Shown: positions 1-9,687 of the stretch, in pieces
Numbering within the stretch: the stretch's first letter is position 1
Layout of the letters: each line of letters starts with the position of its first letter
From: Bartonella rattaustraliani AUST/NH4
GTDB taxonomy: Bacteria; Pseudomonadota; Alphaproteobacteria; Rhizobiales; Rhizobiaceae
Assembly (NCBI RefSeq): GCF_000312565.1
Contig: NZ_CALW02000006.1
Location: 49,019 to 113,018, forward strand
Length of the DNA: 64,000 bases
Reading direction: 5' to 3'
Program-made: the position numbers and the translations under genes
Notes under the pieces: generated by a model
What the model was told of the DNA's origin: nothing
The model's database searches: none
What the model saw: the letters and a program-made list of their open reading frames with translations, nothing else

Positions 1-2
1 GC

Positions 3-176
3 GGTATGCTTGCGGCAAACTGTAGTTTGGCCAGTAATTTCGCTTTGTTAATTGTGGTTGCTTTTTATTTGGCGCAGCCTAACCAAGTAGCAGCTTTTGT
101 CTTCATTATAACAGCATTTTTATTGATCCGTGAGAACTTATCCAATGCTTTTTTAGCGTTTACAGGTTTTAAGTAG
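3..176 (+). CDS. C-terminal fragment of a membrane protein (cut by window edge)
   Basis: An open frame enters from the left edge and ends at a TAG. The 57 visible residues contain two hydrophobic stretches (around FALLIVVAFYLA and VAAFVFIITAFLLI), so this is the end of an integral membrane protein. An ATP-binding-cassette-like reading frame follows 1 bp later, so the likely identity is the permease half of an ABC exporter. That is inferred from position only. No family signature is visible in the fragment. Confidence 0.5.
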   Translation, partial: GMLAANCSLASNFALLIVVAFYLAQPNQVAAFVFIITAFLLIRENLSNAFLAFTGFK

Positions 177-177
177 C

Positions 178-701
178 ATGCCCATTCACTCGATCGAATT
201 GCTTAATTTGCGCAAATGCCATCGGTTCTTCACTTAAAAGCAGAGGGTCAAACGCTGAAAATTCCAGCCTTTTGCGGCTTGTATCATTATAATAAACTTG
301 TTTTAGAATATGGCAAAGCCTATTCGCTTTGCGGGCATTCAGGGAGCGAGAAAAGTCAATATTTAAAAGCATTGGCAAATATTGCACCAGCTACTTATAA
401 TGGGAGGGAAGTCCAGTTTGATGGTATGGAAATTTATTATCTTAATCGGATAAGTGCTGATTTTTTAGACCAAAACATAACTGGTTTTATAGATATTTTA
501 AAAATTATCCCACAAGAACCTAACCAGCTTATTCTCTTAGATGAGATTTTTATGAGCGTCGAGACCGAGGCGTTCATAGAATTGTGCAAACAACTTGAAA
601 ATTATGCACGCACATATAAGTCTATTATAATTGTTGTTGACCACCGTTTTTGTTTGCCGACGCAACTTGATATTCACGATTTATTGTCTGAAAAGCTGTA
701 A
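178..701 (+). pseudogene. Degenerate ABC-transporter ATPase remnant
   Basis: An ATG at 178 opens MPIHSIELLNLRKCHRFFT and then stops. The next frame (from 216) continues with LKAEGQTLKIPAF and runs to 701, so one indel near 230 splits the gene. Recognisable parts are a damaged Walker A (GHSGSEKS, Glu in place of the second Gly), a Walker B-like LILLDEIF and an H-loop-like VVDHRF. The Q-loop and LSGGQ signature region is missing, and about 170 codons is short for the family. It follows the membrane fragment directly, as in a permease-ATPase pair. It is probably a non-functional relic, and the substrate cannot be told. Confidence 0.6.
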
Positions 702-1061
702 ACTATTGCTTGATGTTTGAGCAAGGTGCTTAGTTTACTGTTAGCATTTATATATAGGAGTAGTGTGAATATTATTTTGATGAAGTCGGCTAGAGATGGT
801 AAAAAGTATTTTTCCGATATTTGAGCATTTATAACAGACATATAGTGAGTTAATTGTTATTACTGGAAAAGATAATTACTCTGAACATGTAAAATACGTT
901 TGTAATGAATTTAACATTCTAAATATTTAATTAACTGATTATTTTTATTCGCAAAAGGTTGTAAAAGGTAATAAAAAGCCAACGCAAGCGTTTAATCCAT
1001 ATAGTCGTTATGACGACTGAACGAAGTCTTTCATTATCTATATCTAGCTTTAGAAAACATT
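702..1061. other. Intergenic, no gene seen
   Basis: AT-rich DNA with stops in all frames. A short stretch near 955-1010 could be decayed coding sequence belonging to the relic that follows, but no family can be recognised. Confidence 0.4.
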
Positions 1062-1455
1062 ATGAACGATAATGATAAGACAATTGTTATTTATTTAGAT
1101 AACTTGTTACTTGAAATCTGTTACTTTCTTTTACGGCAAGCCTCGATCAACGATTTACATAGACGTTCTTGGTACCTTGATGAGTCATTGATCGCTGTGT
1201 TTATACGTTCACAATTGGTGGATGGATTTTTCAATCGTTGTTTTTAAAATTTAATTTACAGATACAGGAACGATAAAAGGCTTTTGTGTACTCAGGCTGA
1301 TACTTTGCCTGATTATATACAATAGAGACTGGTCAATGTTTTCCACGCTAGATTTACGAGAAGGGACAATTTCAAAAGATAAAAATAAAAAGCAGCCCCC
1401 TTTATTCGAAAGTTCTATAAAGGATGGTGCAACAGTCGGCTTACAACGGCGTGAT
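1062..1455 (+). pseudogene. Remnant of type ISP restriction/modification-like gene (copy 1)
   Basis: Bases 1327-1455 match the longer relic at 45.77-45.90 kb almost base for base through the stretch encoding GQCFPR, KDKNKKQP and LQRRD, with frameshifts and a TAG. Upstream, 1130-1330 aligns more weakly with the same gene around the residues WLYYN and KSFSVLMTNTLP. The open frame at 1062-1247 (61 codons) is therefore probably part of this relic and not a gene of its own. The family call rests on the better copy at 45-46.5 kb. Confidence 0.5.
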
Positions 1456-1860
1456 TGTTATCACTAAGGTTGGTCAATTTAGTGGCTTTATTGAAAAGGA
1501 AAGAAACCTCTCTCATGAAGATAATTGTTATGTTTACGATAATTCTATAGTTTCTTTTGATGCTAACGTTTCAGAAAATGCAAAATACGCAACAATGCAC
1601 ATATTGATAAAGGAACTAAAGTTTCAGGAAATGTTGTGATTAGCGATAATGCCATGGTTATAGAAGGTGCTCATGCTTATAAGAATGCACGTATTTATGA
1701 TAATGCGTATGTATATTGCTGGTTTTGTTTATGGCAGTGCCCATGTATATGGTAAATCACGTATTCACGTTGATGCTCATATTTATGTCATGCTTTGTTA
1801 TGAGAAGTATTGCATATGAAATAGCTGTTATGTGCAATGAGAAATGGTTAAACATGGTTC
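1456..1860 (+). pseudogene. Hexapeptide-repeat (left-handed beta-helix type) phage-like gene remnant
   Basis: The sequence reads FSGFIEKERNLSHEDNCYVYDN and continues in shifted frames with SGNVVISDNAMV, YKNARIYDNAYVY and YGSAHVYG. These are the same imperfect six-residue repeats as in the gene at 47.67-48.14 kb. At least two frameshifts break it. Its 5' end is joined directly to the type ISP remnant, so a deletion has fused two genes that lie about 2 kb apart in the other copy. Confidence 0.6.
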
Positions 1861-1908
1861 GGCTGATTGTATTTTTTTATTCTAAAATTCTTACTGGCAA
1901 GGCTTGAC

Positions 1909-2120
1909 TGCTACTGTATTTACGCTGGACTTTAATCGTTTAGAGGTAATGACATTAAAATTGTGCAGACAGTCCATCATAGAGGAGCATTTTTCCCACC
2001 AACGGTTCACCAATGTTTGTGATAAGCTTAATGGCTTCCATTGCTTGTAGCGTTCCAATGACTCTGGGTAAAATACCGATGATTCCGCTCTCTGCACATG
2101 TTGGGAAATGCTAGGAGAGG
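1909..2120 (-). pseudogene. Tandem partial duplicate of the moeB 3' end
   Basis: About 210 bp here repeat the last part of the adjacent intact moeB gene (2161-2375) with only scattered substitutions and small indels, in the same orientation. It encodes the C-terminal part from CAESG to the end and has lost the reading frame at several points. It is best explained as a duplication at the gene end followed by decay. Confidence 0.85.
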
Positions 2121-2152
2121 GTGAGTTTGAGAATAAATTGTGCAAGTTCTTA

Positions 2153-2935
2153 TCAAACTTTGAGAGCTACTGCATTCGCGTTGAAATTTGATCGTTTATA
2201 GGTAATGACATTAAATTGCGCAGACAGTCCGTCATAGAGGAGCACTTTTCCCACCAACGGTTCACCAATGTTTGTGATAAGCTTAATGGCTTCCATTGCT
2301 TGTAGCGTTCCAATGACTCCGGGTAAAATGCCGATGATTCCGCTCTCTGCACATGTTGGGAGAATGCCAGGAGCGGGTGGACTGGGAAAGAGATCGCGAT
2401 AGTGAGGATTATTATCTTTATAAGGCATGAGCACCGTGAGTGAGCCATTAAAACGTTCTACAGCACCGCTTATGAGAGGTTTTTTGCATTGGGCAGCATG
2501 ATCGGCAAGCAGGTAGCGTGTGGTAAAATTATCACTTCCATCAACAATGATATGGTAAGCATTGAGGAGTTTATCCACATTACTTTCATTCAATCGTATA
2601 TGATGTTTTTCAACCCTAATATGGGGGTTTATTGCTTTTATAGAGGCTTGGGCGCTATCCGTTTTGGATTGATGAATTGTACTGGTTTTGTGAATAACTT
2701 GACGTTGTAAATTAGAAAGTGAAACGATATCGTCATCAATAATTCCAAGGGTTCCAACACCCGCAGCCGCTAAATAGGTGAGGATAGGAGAACCAAGACC
2801 ACCGGCTCCAACAACAAGAACACGTGCAGTTTTAAGCTTTTGTTGTCCTGCTCCACCAATTTCAGGCATAATAATGTGGCGTGCATAGCGTTCAACTTCT
2901 TCGTTACTTAATTTTGTATCCGCTTCTTGTATCAT
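2153..2935 (-). CDS. moeB: MoeB/ThiF-family adenylyltransferase
   Basis: A 260-residue E1-like protein that activates the C-terminal glycine of a ubiquitin-fold sulfur carrier (MoaD or ThiS) by adenylation, in molybdopterin or thiamine synthesis. It carries the nucleotide-binding loop VVGAGGLGSP (about residues 41-50), the ThiF motif SNLQRQ, the DGSDNFTTRY segment and the conserved cysteine in PTCAESG. The two CxxC zinc pairs of Escherichia coli MoeB are not seen, and there is no C-terminal rhodanese domain. The start is the ATG at 2935. A decayed partial copy of its end lies immediately downstream. MoeB and ThiF cannot be separated by sequence alone. Confidence 0.85.
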   Translation of the reverse strand: MIQEADTKLSNEEVERYARHIIMPEIGGAGQQKLKTARVLVVGAGGLGSPILTYLAAAGVGTLGIIDDDIVSLSNLQRQVIHKTSTIHQSKTDSAQASIKAINPHIRVEKHHIRLNESNVDKLLNAYHIIVDGSDNFTTRYLLADHAAQCKKPLISGAVERFNGSLTVLMPYKDNNPHYRDLFPSPPAPGILPTCAESGIIGILPGVIGTLQAMEAIKLITNIGEPLVGKVLLYDGLSAQFNVITYKRSNFNANAVALKV

Positions 2936-3022
2936 GGATTTTCTCTTGTCATAGTTTTTTTATCGTTTACTAGTTTTATGGCATGTAGACTAGTCTGCTT
3001 CTAGCCTATGGAGGTTTTATTG

Positions 3023-3970
3023 ATGAAAATTGCTATTCAGATGGATCATATTTCAACACTCAAAATTCAAGGAGATACGACATTTGCACTTGCACTAGCA
3101 GCGCAAGAGCGGGGGCATTCTCTTTTTCATTATACACCAGATCGTTTATCTCAGCGCGATGGTTGTGTTATTACACGACTAGAGCCATTAACGGTACACG
3201 ACAAAGAAGATAACCATTATGAATTAGGGGAACCTTTCCGCACACAACTGATGGATATGGATGTCGTTCTTTTACGCCAAGATCCTCCCTTTGATCTTAA
3301 TTACATTACCACAACACATTTGTTAGAGCGTATTCACCCTAAGACGCTTGTTGTGAATGATCCAGCATGGGTGCGTAATAGTCCAGAAAAAATTTTTGTG
3401 ACTGAATTTTCTCATTTGATGCCAGAGACATTAATTACGAAAGACATTGAAGAAGTAATGGCTTTTAGAGAGACATTTGGTGACATGATTATCAAACCAC
3501 TTTACGGCAGTGGTGGCGCTGGTGTGTTCTATTTGAAACAGGATGATCGCAATCTCACATCGCTGTTGGAAATGTTTGGAGAACTTTACCGCGAACCTTT
3601 TATTGTTCAGCGCTATTTAAAGGAAGTACGAAAAGGAGACAAAAGGATTATTTTGCTTGATGGTGTGCCTGTTGGAGCAATAAATCGGGTTTCAGCAGAA
3701 ACGGAAGTTCGCTCTAATATGCATGTTGGAGGGCGTGCGGAAAATATTGATTTAACAAAACGTGATTATGAAATTTGTGAATGCATTGGTCCAGCTTTAA
3801 AAGAACGAGGACTTCTTCTTGTGGGGATTGATGTGATTGGAGATTATATAACGGAAATCAATGTGACATCTCCTACTGGAATTCGTGAAATTAAACGTTT
3901 TTCGGGTGTGGATATTGCACATCTTTTTTGGGATGCTGTTGAGCGCAAATGCTCAAACAAAACTTTTTAA
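3023..3970 (+). CDS. gshB: Glutathione synthetase
   Basis: GshB ligates gamma-glutamylcysteine and glycine using ATP in the cytoplasm. The ATG at 3023 was chosen because TGGAGG (3009-3014) sits at good spacing and the 315-residue product matches family length; a longer frame from 3008 would overlap this site. ATP-grasp features are visible: the glycine-rich loop GSGGAGVF near residue 162, and the C-terminal [10 protein letters not shown] with metal and substrate contacts. It is transcribed divergently from moeB, with about 90 bp between the starts. Confidence 0.95.
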   Translation: MKIAIQMDHISTLKIQGDTTFALALAAQERGHSLFHYTPDRLSQRDGCVITRLEPLTVHDKEDNHYELGEPFRTQLMDMDVVLLRQDPPFDLNYITTTHLLERIHPKTLVVNDPAWVRNSPEKIFVTEFSHLMPETLITKDIEEVMAFRETFGDMIIKPLYGSGGAGVFYLKQDDRNLTSLLEMFGELYREPFIVQRYLKEVRKGDKRIILLDGVPVGAINRVSAETEVRSNMHVGGRAENIDLTKRDYEICECIGPALKERGLLLVGIDVIGDYITEINVTSPTGIREIKRFSGVDIAHLFWDAVERKCSNKTF

Positions 3971-4107
3971 ACAAAGATTCATGAAATGTTTTAAAAAAGG
4001 AATAAAAAATAACCCTTTATCAGATTTATTATTTTGGTTTGTATATTCGTAATTTTGTGAAAAAAGTGATCAATGCTTCTTTTTTGTATGTGCCTATATA
4101 CGTTATT

Positions 4108-4220
4108 CTGTCAATGTGCCTGTAAATGTGAATGATATTGTATGATATGAAAAACGAAATAAAAACCTTTTTATATGTGTTATACTGTAAATGTGCATGA
4201 CAATTCAGATCATTGTATGA
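4108..4220 (+). promoter_or_regulatory. Candidate tandem Pho boxes / duplicated promoter segment upstream of pstS
   Basis: CTGTCAATGTGCCTGTAAATG begins at 4108 and CTGTAAATGTGCATGACA begins at 4185. The alphaproteobacterial Pho box is two CTGTCAT-like half sites about 11 bp apart, and these resemble it imperfectly. The following bases (ATTGTATGATATGAAAA and ATTGTATGATACGAAAA) are also repeated, so the whole segment looks duplicated. PhoB control of pst is general knowledge; binding here is inferred. Confidence 0.45.
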
Positions 4221-4267
4221 TACGAAAACGGATAAAAGTCTTGGCTCAGATTCTTAGGAGGTTGTAT

Positions 4268-5314
4268 ATGAGCAAAGTGTTATCATTAGGAATAGGAGTG
4301 GTGTGCGCAGTATTATTATCTGTTAATGTTGGTAATGCGCGTGATCAAATTCAGATTTCTGGTTCCTCTACCGTTTTACCGTATCAAAAGATCGTTGCTG
4401 AGACATTTGGAGAAATTTATCCTGATTTTAAGGTTCCGGTTATCGAATCTGGTGGAACAGGAGCGGGCATTAAGGAATTTTGCCGTGGTCTTGGGGAGAA
4501 TACAATTGATATTGTGAATGCTTCAAGAGCAATGAAGTCTAGTGAATTGCAGTCTTGTTTTGATGCTGGTGTAAAAGATGTCGAGGAAATACGTATTGGA
4601 TATGATGGTATTGTTTTTGCAACTGATATAAAAGGGCCTCATTGGAAATTACAACCAGTAGATATTTATAAAGCACTTGCTGCTCAGATTATAAGAGATG
4701 GAAAATTACAGCCTAATGATGTTTTGAAATGGAGTACAGTGAATAGTTCCCTTCCTGATTGGACAATAGCTGCTTATATTCCGGGAGAGAAGCATGGAAC
4801 TCGTGAAGTTTTTGAAGAAAAACTGCTCGCTGCGGGCTGTAAAGAGAGTGGGGCAGTTGAGGTAATGAAATCTTTGGGAATGGATGATAAGGCGATTCAT
4901 GTTGCCTGTATTGCTGTGCGTAAAGATGGGAAAGCCATTGATATTGATGGTGATTATTCTGAAACACTTGCACGTCTGACTTCTAATAAAACAGGGGTAG
5001 GTGTTTTTGGCTTGTCTTTTTATCAAAATAATGCTGACAAATTAAAGGTTGCAAATATTAATGGTGTTATACCAACGGCTGAGACAATTTCTAGCGGTGA
5101 ATATCCGGTTTCTCGTCCACTCTTTTTCTATGTGAAGAAGGCACATTTAGGAATAATTCCAGGTTTGCAGGAATATATAGACTTTTTTCTTTCTGATCAA
5201 ATGATTGGTCCAGATAGTCCGTTGGCTGAATATGGGCTGGTTGCTGCTTCTGAAAAAGAGCGTCAAGCGCAGCGTTCCACTTTTTCAGCTGGAAAAGTGA
5301 TGACTTTGAAATAA
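4268..5314 (+). CDS. pstS: Phosphate ABC transporter, periplasmic binding protein
   Basis: PstS captures inorganic phosphate in the periplasm for the PstCAB importer. The ATG at 4268 follows AGGAGG (4256-4261), giving 348 residues. A frame open from 4175 lacks such a site. Residues 1 to about 22 form a signal peptide ending NVGNA. Phosphate-binding elements SGSSTVLP and ESGGTGAGIKEFC are present. It is the first gene of pstSCAB-phoU and lies behind the duplicated Pho-box-like segment. Confidence 0.95.
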   Translation: MSKVLSLGIGVVCAVLLSVNVGNARDQIQISGSSTVLPYQKIVAETFGEIYPDFKVPVIESGGTGAGIKEFCRGLGENTIDIVNASRAMKSSELQSCFDAGVKDVEEIRIGYDGIVFATDIKGPHWKLQPVDIYKALAAQIIRDGKLQPNDVLKWSTVNSSLPDWTIAAYIPGEKHGTREVFEEKLLAAGCKESGAVEVMKSLGMDDKAIHVACIAVRKDGKAIDIDGDYSETLARLTSNKTGVGVFGLSFYQNNADKLKVANINGVIPTAETISSGEYPVSRPLFFYVKKAHLGIIPGLQEYIDFFLSDQMIGPDSPLAEYGLVAASEKERQAQRSTFSAGKVMTLK

Positions 5315-5364
5315 TTGGCTGGATCTGCAGTGAAGGAGTTTTCTGTGCTACTTTTTGGTAAAAA

Positions 5365-6837
5365 GTGAAAGATAACATGCGCATTTCCTTTGTTATTTTA
5401 CTGTTATTACTTCTTGGTTTTCTAGGGTTTTGTATTTCTTACGCGCGTGCACGCACCCTTGAGTTTTCACAATATAAAATGCATTCTCGTACATATTATT
5501 ATGGCTGGTGGACCTTTTTAATAGTTGTTATTCCAGCTTTTATTTTTTTAATTGTCTGGGAGAGTGGGAGTGCAATTTATTTAGAGTATAGTCTTTCTCA
5601 AGAGGTGAGAGCATATAGTGCGCATACAACGGAGTTTGTAAATCATGACCTTATTTTGGAGACACTTCGAAGCTTAGTCAAAATGATGTCTCATTTTCAG
5701 GGGGATTTTTCTACCTCCTCCTATGAGGAAATGCGCGCTCAGTTATTCGCAAAAGGGTTTGTTTTGCCTCATGAAGCGTCCGATGATATTCTAAGGATAG
5801 CACAGTCATGGATTCATTCTTCTGAAAAGTTGCAGTTTATTGGATATAGTTTTCTTTTTGTTATTGCATTTTGTGGTTTCCTCTATGGAGTTGTGCAAGT
5901 TTCTCCGCGTCAGCGGGCGCGCAATAAGGTTGAATCTGTCATTGTTAGTGGATTGGTTTGTGCATCTATTGCTGCAATCTTGACGACAATTGCCATTGCA
6001 TTGTCACTGTTTTTTCAAACGGTGAGTTTCTTTCAATCTGTACCTTTTTCCAACTTCTTTTTGGGAACGGTTTGGGATCCGCGTTTTTCAGCGAGTGGTT
6101 CGGGCAACGAAGTGGGGCAATTTGGTTTAATACCGCTTCTTGTAGGCACGCTTTATATTGCGTTTGTAGCAATGCTTTTTGCTGTTCCTATTGGATTGTT
6201 TTCAGCGCTTTATATGGCTGAATATGCTTCCACGCGATTGCGATCAATTGTGAAGCCATTGTTGGAAGTGTTGGCTGGGATTCCAACCATTGTTTATGGT
6301 TTTTTTGCTTTGAAGGTTGTAGGACCATTTTTACGAGATCTTTCTGCTTCTCTTTCTGGTGGTATGGGGTTTATTATGTCCCAAAGTGTTTTAACGGCCG
6401 GAGTTGTGATGGGAATTATGCTGATTCCTTTTGTTTCTTCTTTGTCAGATGATGTTATTACTGCAGTTCCACGTTTTTTACGTGAAGGGTCTTATGGTTT
6501 GGGTGCAACGCAATCTGAAACGATTAAAAAAGTGGTTATACCAGCAGCACTTCCAGGGATTATGGGCGCAATTCTATTGACAGCGTCACGTGCAATTGGG
6601 GAAACGATGATTGTGGTTTTGGCGGCAGGGGTTGCAGCAAATTTAACGCTTAATCCATTTGAAGCAATGACTACGATGACAGTGAAGATTGTTAATCAGC
6701 TGACAGGTGATTTTGAATTTAATTCTCCACAAACGCTTGTCGCTTTTGCTTTGGGGATGACGCTCTTTGTTATAACTCTTTTGATGAATATTCTCGCCCT
6801 TTATACCGTGCGTAAATATCGGGAACAATATGAATGA
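5365..6837 (+). CDS. pstC: Phosphate ABC transporter permease PstC
   Basis: An inner-membrane permease subunit of 490 residues, the long form with an N-terminal membrane and periplasmic extension before the permease domain. The binding-protein-dependent transport signature appears near residues 374-395 (EGSYGLGATQSE, then AALPGIMGA). The start is a GTG at 5365, since TAA lies just upstream in frame; an ATG at 5377 is the alternative, and neither has a clear ribosome-binding site. Its stop overlaps the pstA start. Confidence 0.93.
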   Translation: MKDNMRISFVILLLLLLGFLGFCISYARARTLEFSQYKMHSRTYYYGWWTFLIVVIPAFIFLIVWESGSAIYLEYSLSQEVRAYSAHTTEFVNHDLILETLRSLVKMMSHFQGDFSTSSYEEMRAQLFAKGFVLPHEASDDILRIAQSWIHSSEKLQFIGYSFLFVIAFCGFLYGVVQVSPRQRARNKVESVIVSGLVCASIAAILTTIAIALSLFFQTVSFFQSVPFSNFFLGTVWDPRFSASGSGNEVGQFGLIPLLVGTLYIAFVAMLFAVPIGLFSALYMAEYASTRLRSIVKPLLEVLAGIPTIVYGFFALKVVGPFLRDLSASLSGGMGFIMSQSVLTAGVVMGIMLIPFVSSLSDDVITAVPRFLREGSYGLGATQSETIKKVVIPAALPGIMGAILLTASRAIGETMIVVLAAGVAANLTLNPFEAMTTMTVKIVNQLTGDFEFNSPQTLVAFALGMTLFVITLLMNILALYTVRKYREQYE

Positions 6838-8126
6838 ATGACATTTCTCTCTTTTCTCGTCGCAATATTGTCCTTAAACGTCGATATTGGGCTGAGCGTC
6901 GTTTCCGAGCCTATGGTTTGATTGCTATTTTTATTGGTCTCTTTTTTTTATTTGCACTTTTGTGGTCTATTGTTAGTCAGGGATATACAGCCTTTTTTCA
7001 AAGTGAAATGGCATTATCAGTTTATTTGGATGAGAAGGTCATTGACCCTAGTGGTCAACGTGAAACAAATCCACGGGTCCTCATTACTGCCAATTATCCT
7101 CTGCTTGTGCGAAATGCTTTAGCAAAAAAGCTTGGTATAGATTCAAATGATAGAGCATCATTGCGGGATGTTAACTGTATGTTTTCAAACAGTGTACGTG
7201 TTCAATTGCGTGAAATGGTGACAAAGAATCCAAAATTGATTGGAACAATACAAAAAATCAAAGTGTTGGCGGCAGCAGATATTGATTCTGCTTATAAGGG
7301 GCAGATTGATCTGCAGGTCACAGAAAAAAACCGCAAAGTCTCTAATCGCCAAGTAGAATGGATAAAACGTTTAGTGCGTGATGGTACACTTTATAAAACA
7401 TTTAATTTTGGTTTTTTTACATTTGGGGCTTCCAGCCGCGCCGAGACTGCGGGATTAGGTGTAGCGATTATTGGATCTCTTTATATGATAGCAATAGTTT
7501 TAGTGATTTCTCTCCCAATAGGAATAGCAACAGCTGTTTATTTGGAAGAATATGCACACAAAAATAAATTTACAGATTTTATTGAAGTGAATATCAATAA
7601 TCTTGCAGCTGTTCCTTCAATTGTTTTTGGTCTTTTAGGATTGTCTGTTTTTGTTAATTTTTTTGGATTACCGCGTTCAGCATCTTTTGTTGGTGGGCTT
7701 GTTTTGGCTCTTATGACACTTCCAACAATTATTATTGCGACACGTTCTGCTTTACGTGCTGTTCCTCTCTCTATTCGCGCGGCAGCTTTAGGGTTGGGAG
7801 CATCTAAAACACAAATGGTTTTTCACCATGTTGTTCCTTTGGCAGCACCTAGTATTTTAACAGGCACAATTATTGGTGTGGCTCAGGCTTTAGGTGAAAC
7901 GGCACCTTTGCTTTTAATTGGAATGGTTGCTTTTGTTGTCAACATTCCTACGACACCTATGGATCCGGCAACGGCTTTGCCGGTTCAAATTTTCATGTGG
8001 GCGGGTGAAGCAGAGCGCGCTTTTGTTGAAAAGACATCAGGTGCTATTATGGTCTTAATGATTTTTCTTGCACTCATGAATATTTCTGCTGTCTTTTTAC
8101 GTAGACGATTTGAAAGGCGCCAGTAG
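6834..8126 (+). CDS. pstA: Phosphate ABC transporter permease PstA
   Basis: The second inner-membrane permease of the phosphate importer, 430 residues, again a long N-terminal form with one membrane helix and a periplasmic domain of about 170 residues. The permease loop signature RAAALGLGASKTQM followed by PLAAPSILTG lies near residues 316-345. The ATG at 6834 overlaps the end of pstC (ATGAATGA), so translation is probably coupled. Confidence 0.94.
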   Translation: MNDISLFSRRNIVLKRRYWAERRFRAYGLIAIFIGLFFLFALLWSIVSQGYTAFFQSEMALSVYLDEKVIDPSGQRETNPRVLITANYPLLVRNALAKKLGIDSNDRASLRDVNCMFSNSVRVQLREMVTKNPKLIGTIQKIKVLAAADIDSAYKGQIDLQVTEKNRKVSNRQVEWIKRLVRDGTLYKTFNFGFFTFGASSRAETAGLGVAIIGSLYMIAIVLVISLPIGIATAVYLEEYAHKNKFTDFIEVNINNLAAVPSIVFGLLGLSVFVNFFGLPRSASFVGGLVLALMTLPTIIIATRSALRAVPLSIRAAALGLGASKTQMVFHHVVPLAAPSILTGTIIGVAQALGETAPLLLIGMVAFVVNIPTTPMDPATALPVQIFMWAGEAERAFVEKTSGAIMVLMIFLALMNISAVFLRRRFERRQ

Positions 8127-8185
8127 CTTTGATAAAAGTGTCACTTTGATAAGGTTTGTATTTTAAAGTAAGGTGAATTTTTGTA

Positions 8186-8944
8186 ATGAAAATGAAGATG
8201 CGTGGTCAGGATGTGAGGGTGTCTTATGGGGAAAAAGAAGTCCTTCATGGTGTTACTCTTGATATTCCTGAACATCAAGTTACTGCTTTGATAGGTCCTT
8301 CAGGTTGCGGAAAATCAACTTTTTTGCGTTGTTTTAATCGTATGAATGATATGATTGAAGGCGCTAAAATAACGGGTCTTATTACTTTAGATGCAGAAGA
8401 TATTTATGACACGCGGGTTGATGTTGTAGAACTGCGTGCTCGTGTCGGGATGGTTTTTCAAAAGCCTAGTCCTTTTCCAAAATCGATCTTTGAAAATGTT
8501 GCCTATGGCCCACGCATTCATGGTTTAGTAAGATCGCGCTCCGAATTGCATGATGTGGTTGAAAAGAGTTTAAGGCAAGCAGGTTTATTTGAGGAAGTGA
8601 AAGATCGTCTTCATGAGGCGGGTACAAGTTTATCAGGAGGACAGCAACAACGTTTGTGTATTGCGCGTGCCATTGCAGTGAGTCCTGAAGTTATTTTGAT
8701 GGATGAGCCGTGTTCGGCTCTTGATCCTATTGCAACGGCACGTATTGAAGAGCTTATTGATGCGTTACGACAAAATTATACAATTGTTATTGTGACACAC
8801 TCTATGCAACAAGCAGCACGTGTATCTCAATATACGGCTATGTTTCATTTGGGGCATTTGGTAGAAGTTGGTGCAACTGAAATGATCTTCACTTCGCCAA
8901 AAGAGCAACGTACGCAAGATTATATTACGGGGCGTTTTGGATAG
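8186..8944 (+). CDS. pstB: Phosphate ABC transporter ATP-binding protein
   Basis: The cytoplasmic ATPase of the importer, 252 residues, about family length. Walker A is GPSGCGKST near residue 37, the Q-loop region is [12 protein letters not shown], the signature is LSGGQQQR near 150, and Walker B is [13 protein letters not shown]. The start is the ATG at 8186; the in-frame ATG at 8192 is also possible. It lies 59 bp after pstA and 20 bp before phoU. Confidence 0.95.
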   Translation: MKMKMRGQDVRVSYGEKEVLHGVTLDIPEHQVTALIGPSGCGKSTFLRCFNRMNDMIEGAKITGLITLDAEDIYDTRVDVVELRARVGMVFQKPSPFPKSIFENVAYGPRIHGLVRSRSELHDVVEKSLRQAGLFEEVKDRLHEAGTSLSGGQQQRLCIARAIAVSPEVILMDEPCSALDPIATARIEELIDALRQNYTIVIVTHSMQQAARVSQYTAMFHLGHLVEVGATEMIFTSPKEQRTQDYITGRFG

Positions 8945-8964
8945 TTGAATTGAGGAGTATAGAG

Positions 8965-9687
8965 ATGCCTATAAACCATACTGTTCGCTCGTATGATGCA
9001 GAACTCAAATATTTGGAAGCAAGGATTACTCAAATGGGGCATCATGCAGAAAGAATGATTGAACGTTCTGTTGCATCGATTGTGTGTAATGATCTTCAAC
9101 TTGCTGCGGCAGTAATTGCCGATGATTTGTTTTTGGATGAAGCAGAGCGTGACATTGACGAGAAAGCGATTGCCATTATTTGCAAACGCCAACCAATGGC
9201 TGTTGATCTACGTGAAATTATTGGTGCTATTCGTATTTCTTCTGATCTTGAAAGGATTGGGGATATGGCAAAAAACATTGCCAAGCGGACAGTAGCTCTT
9301 TCAGAGATACGTCAGCCTGCTGCTTTTTATCATGGGCTTGAAACGATTACAACTTTAGCTCTCAATCAGTTGAAAGAAATATTGAGTGCTTATTCAGGAC
9401 GTTTATTGGAGCGGGTTGATATTGTACGTGAACGTGATGGTAAAATTGATGCTTTGTATACTTCTCTTTTTCGTGAGCTTTTGACTTATATGATGGAGGA
9501 TATGCGCAATATTACGATTTGCACGCACTTACTTTTTTGTTTAAAAAATATTGAACGGGTTGGTGACCATGTTACCAATATTGCTGAAATGTTGCATTAT
9601 ATCATAACGGGTGATCATATGTCTTTTGATCGTCCTCGTGATGATCTTACCTATAAAGTTGGAGTAGGTGAAGAGAAAAGAGATTAA
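8965..9687 (+). CDS. phoU: Phosphate-signalling regulator PhoU
   Basis: PhoU links Pst transporter activity to the PhoR-PhoB two-component system and represses it when phosphate is plentiful. The ATG at 8965 follows GAGGAG (8952-8957), giving 240 residues with the two-repeat helical layout (DLERIGDMAKNIAKR in the first repeat, NIERVGDHVTNIAE in the second, both carrying the metal-binding E/D-rich motif). No phoB or phoR follows. Confidence 0.93.
   Translation: MPINHTVRSYDAELKYLEARITQMGHHAERMIERSVASIVCNDLQLAAAVIADDLFLDEAERDIDEKAIAIICKRQPMAVDLREIIGAIRISSDLERIGDMAKNIAKRTVALSEIRQPAAFYHGLETITTLALNQLKEILSAYSGRLLERVDIVRERDGKIDALYTSLFRELLTYMMEDMRNITICTHLLFCLKNIERVGDHVTNIAEMLHYIITGDHMSFDRPRDDLTYKVGVGEEKRD

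Noticed and set aside
2489-2710. 73-codon frame antisense to moeB
   Set aside because: It lies fully inside the conserved moeB coding sequence on the opposite strand.
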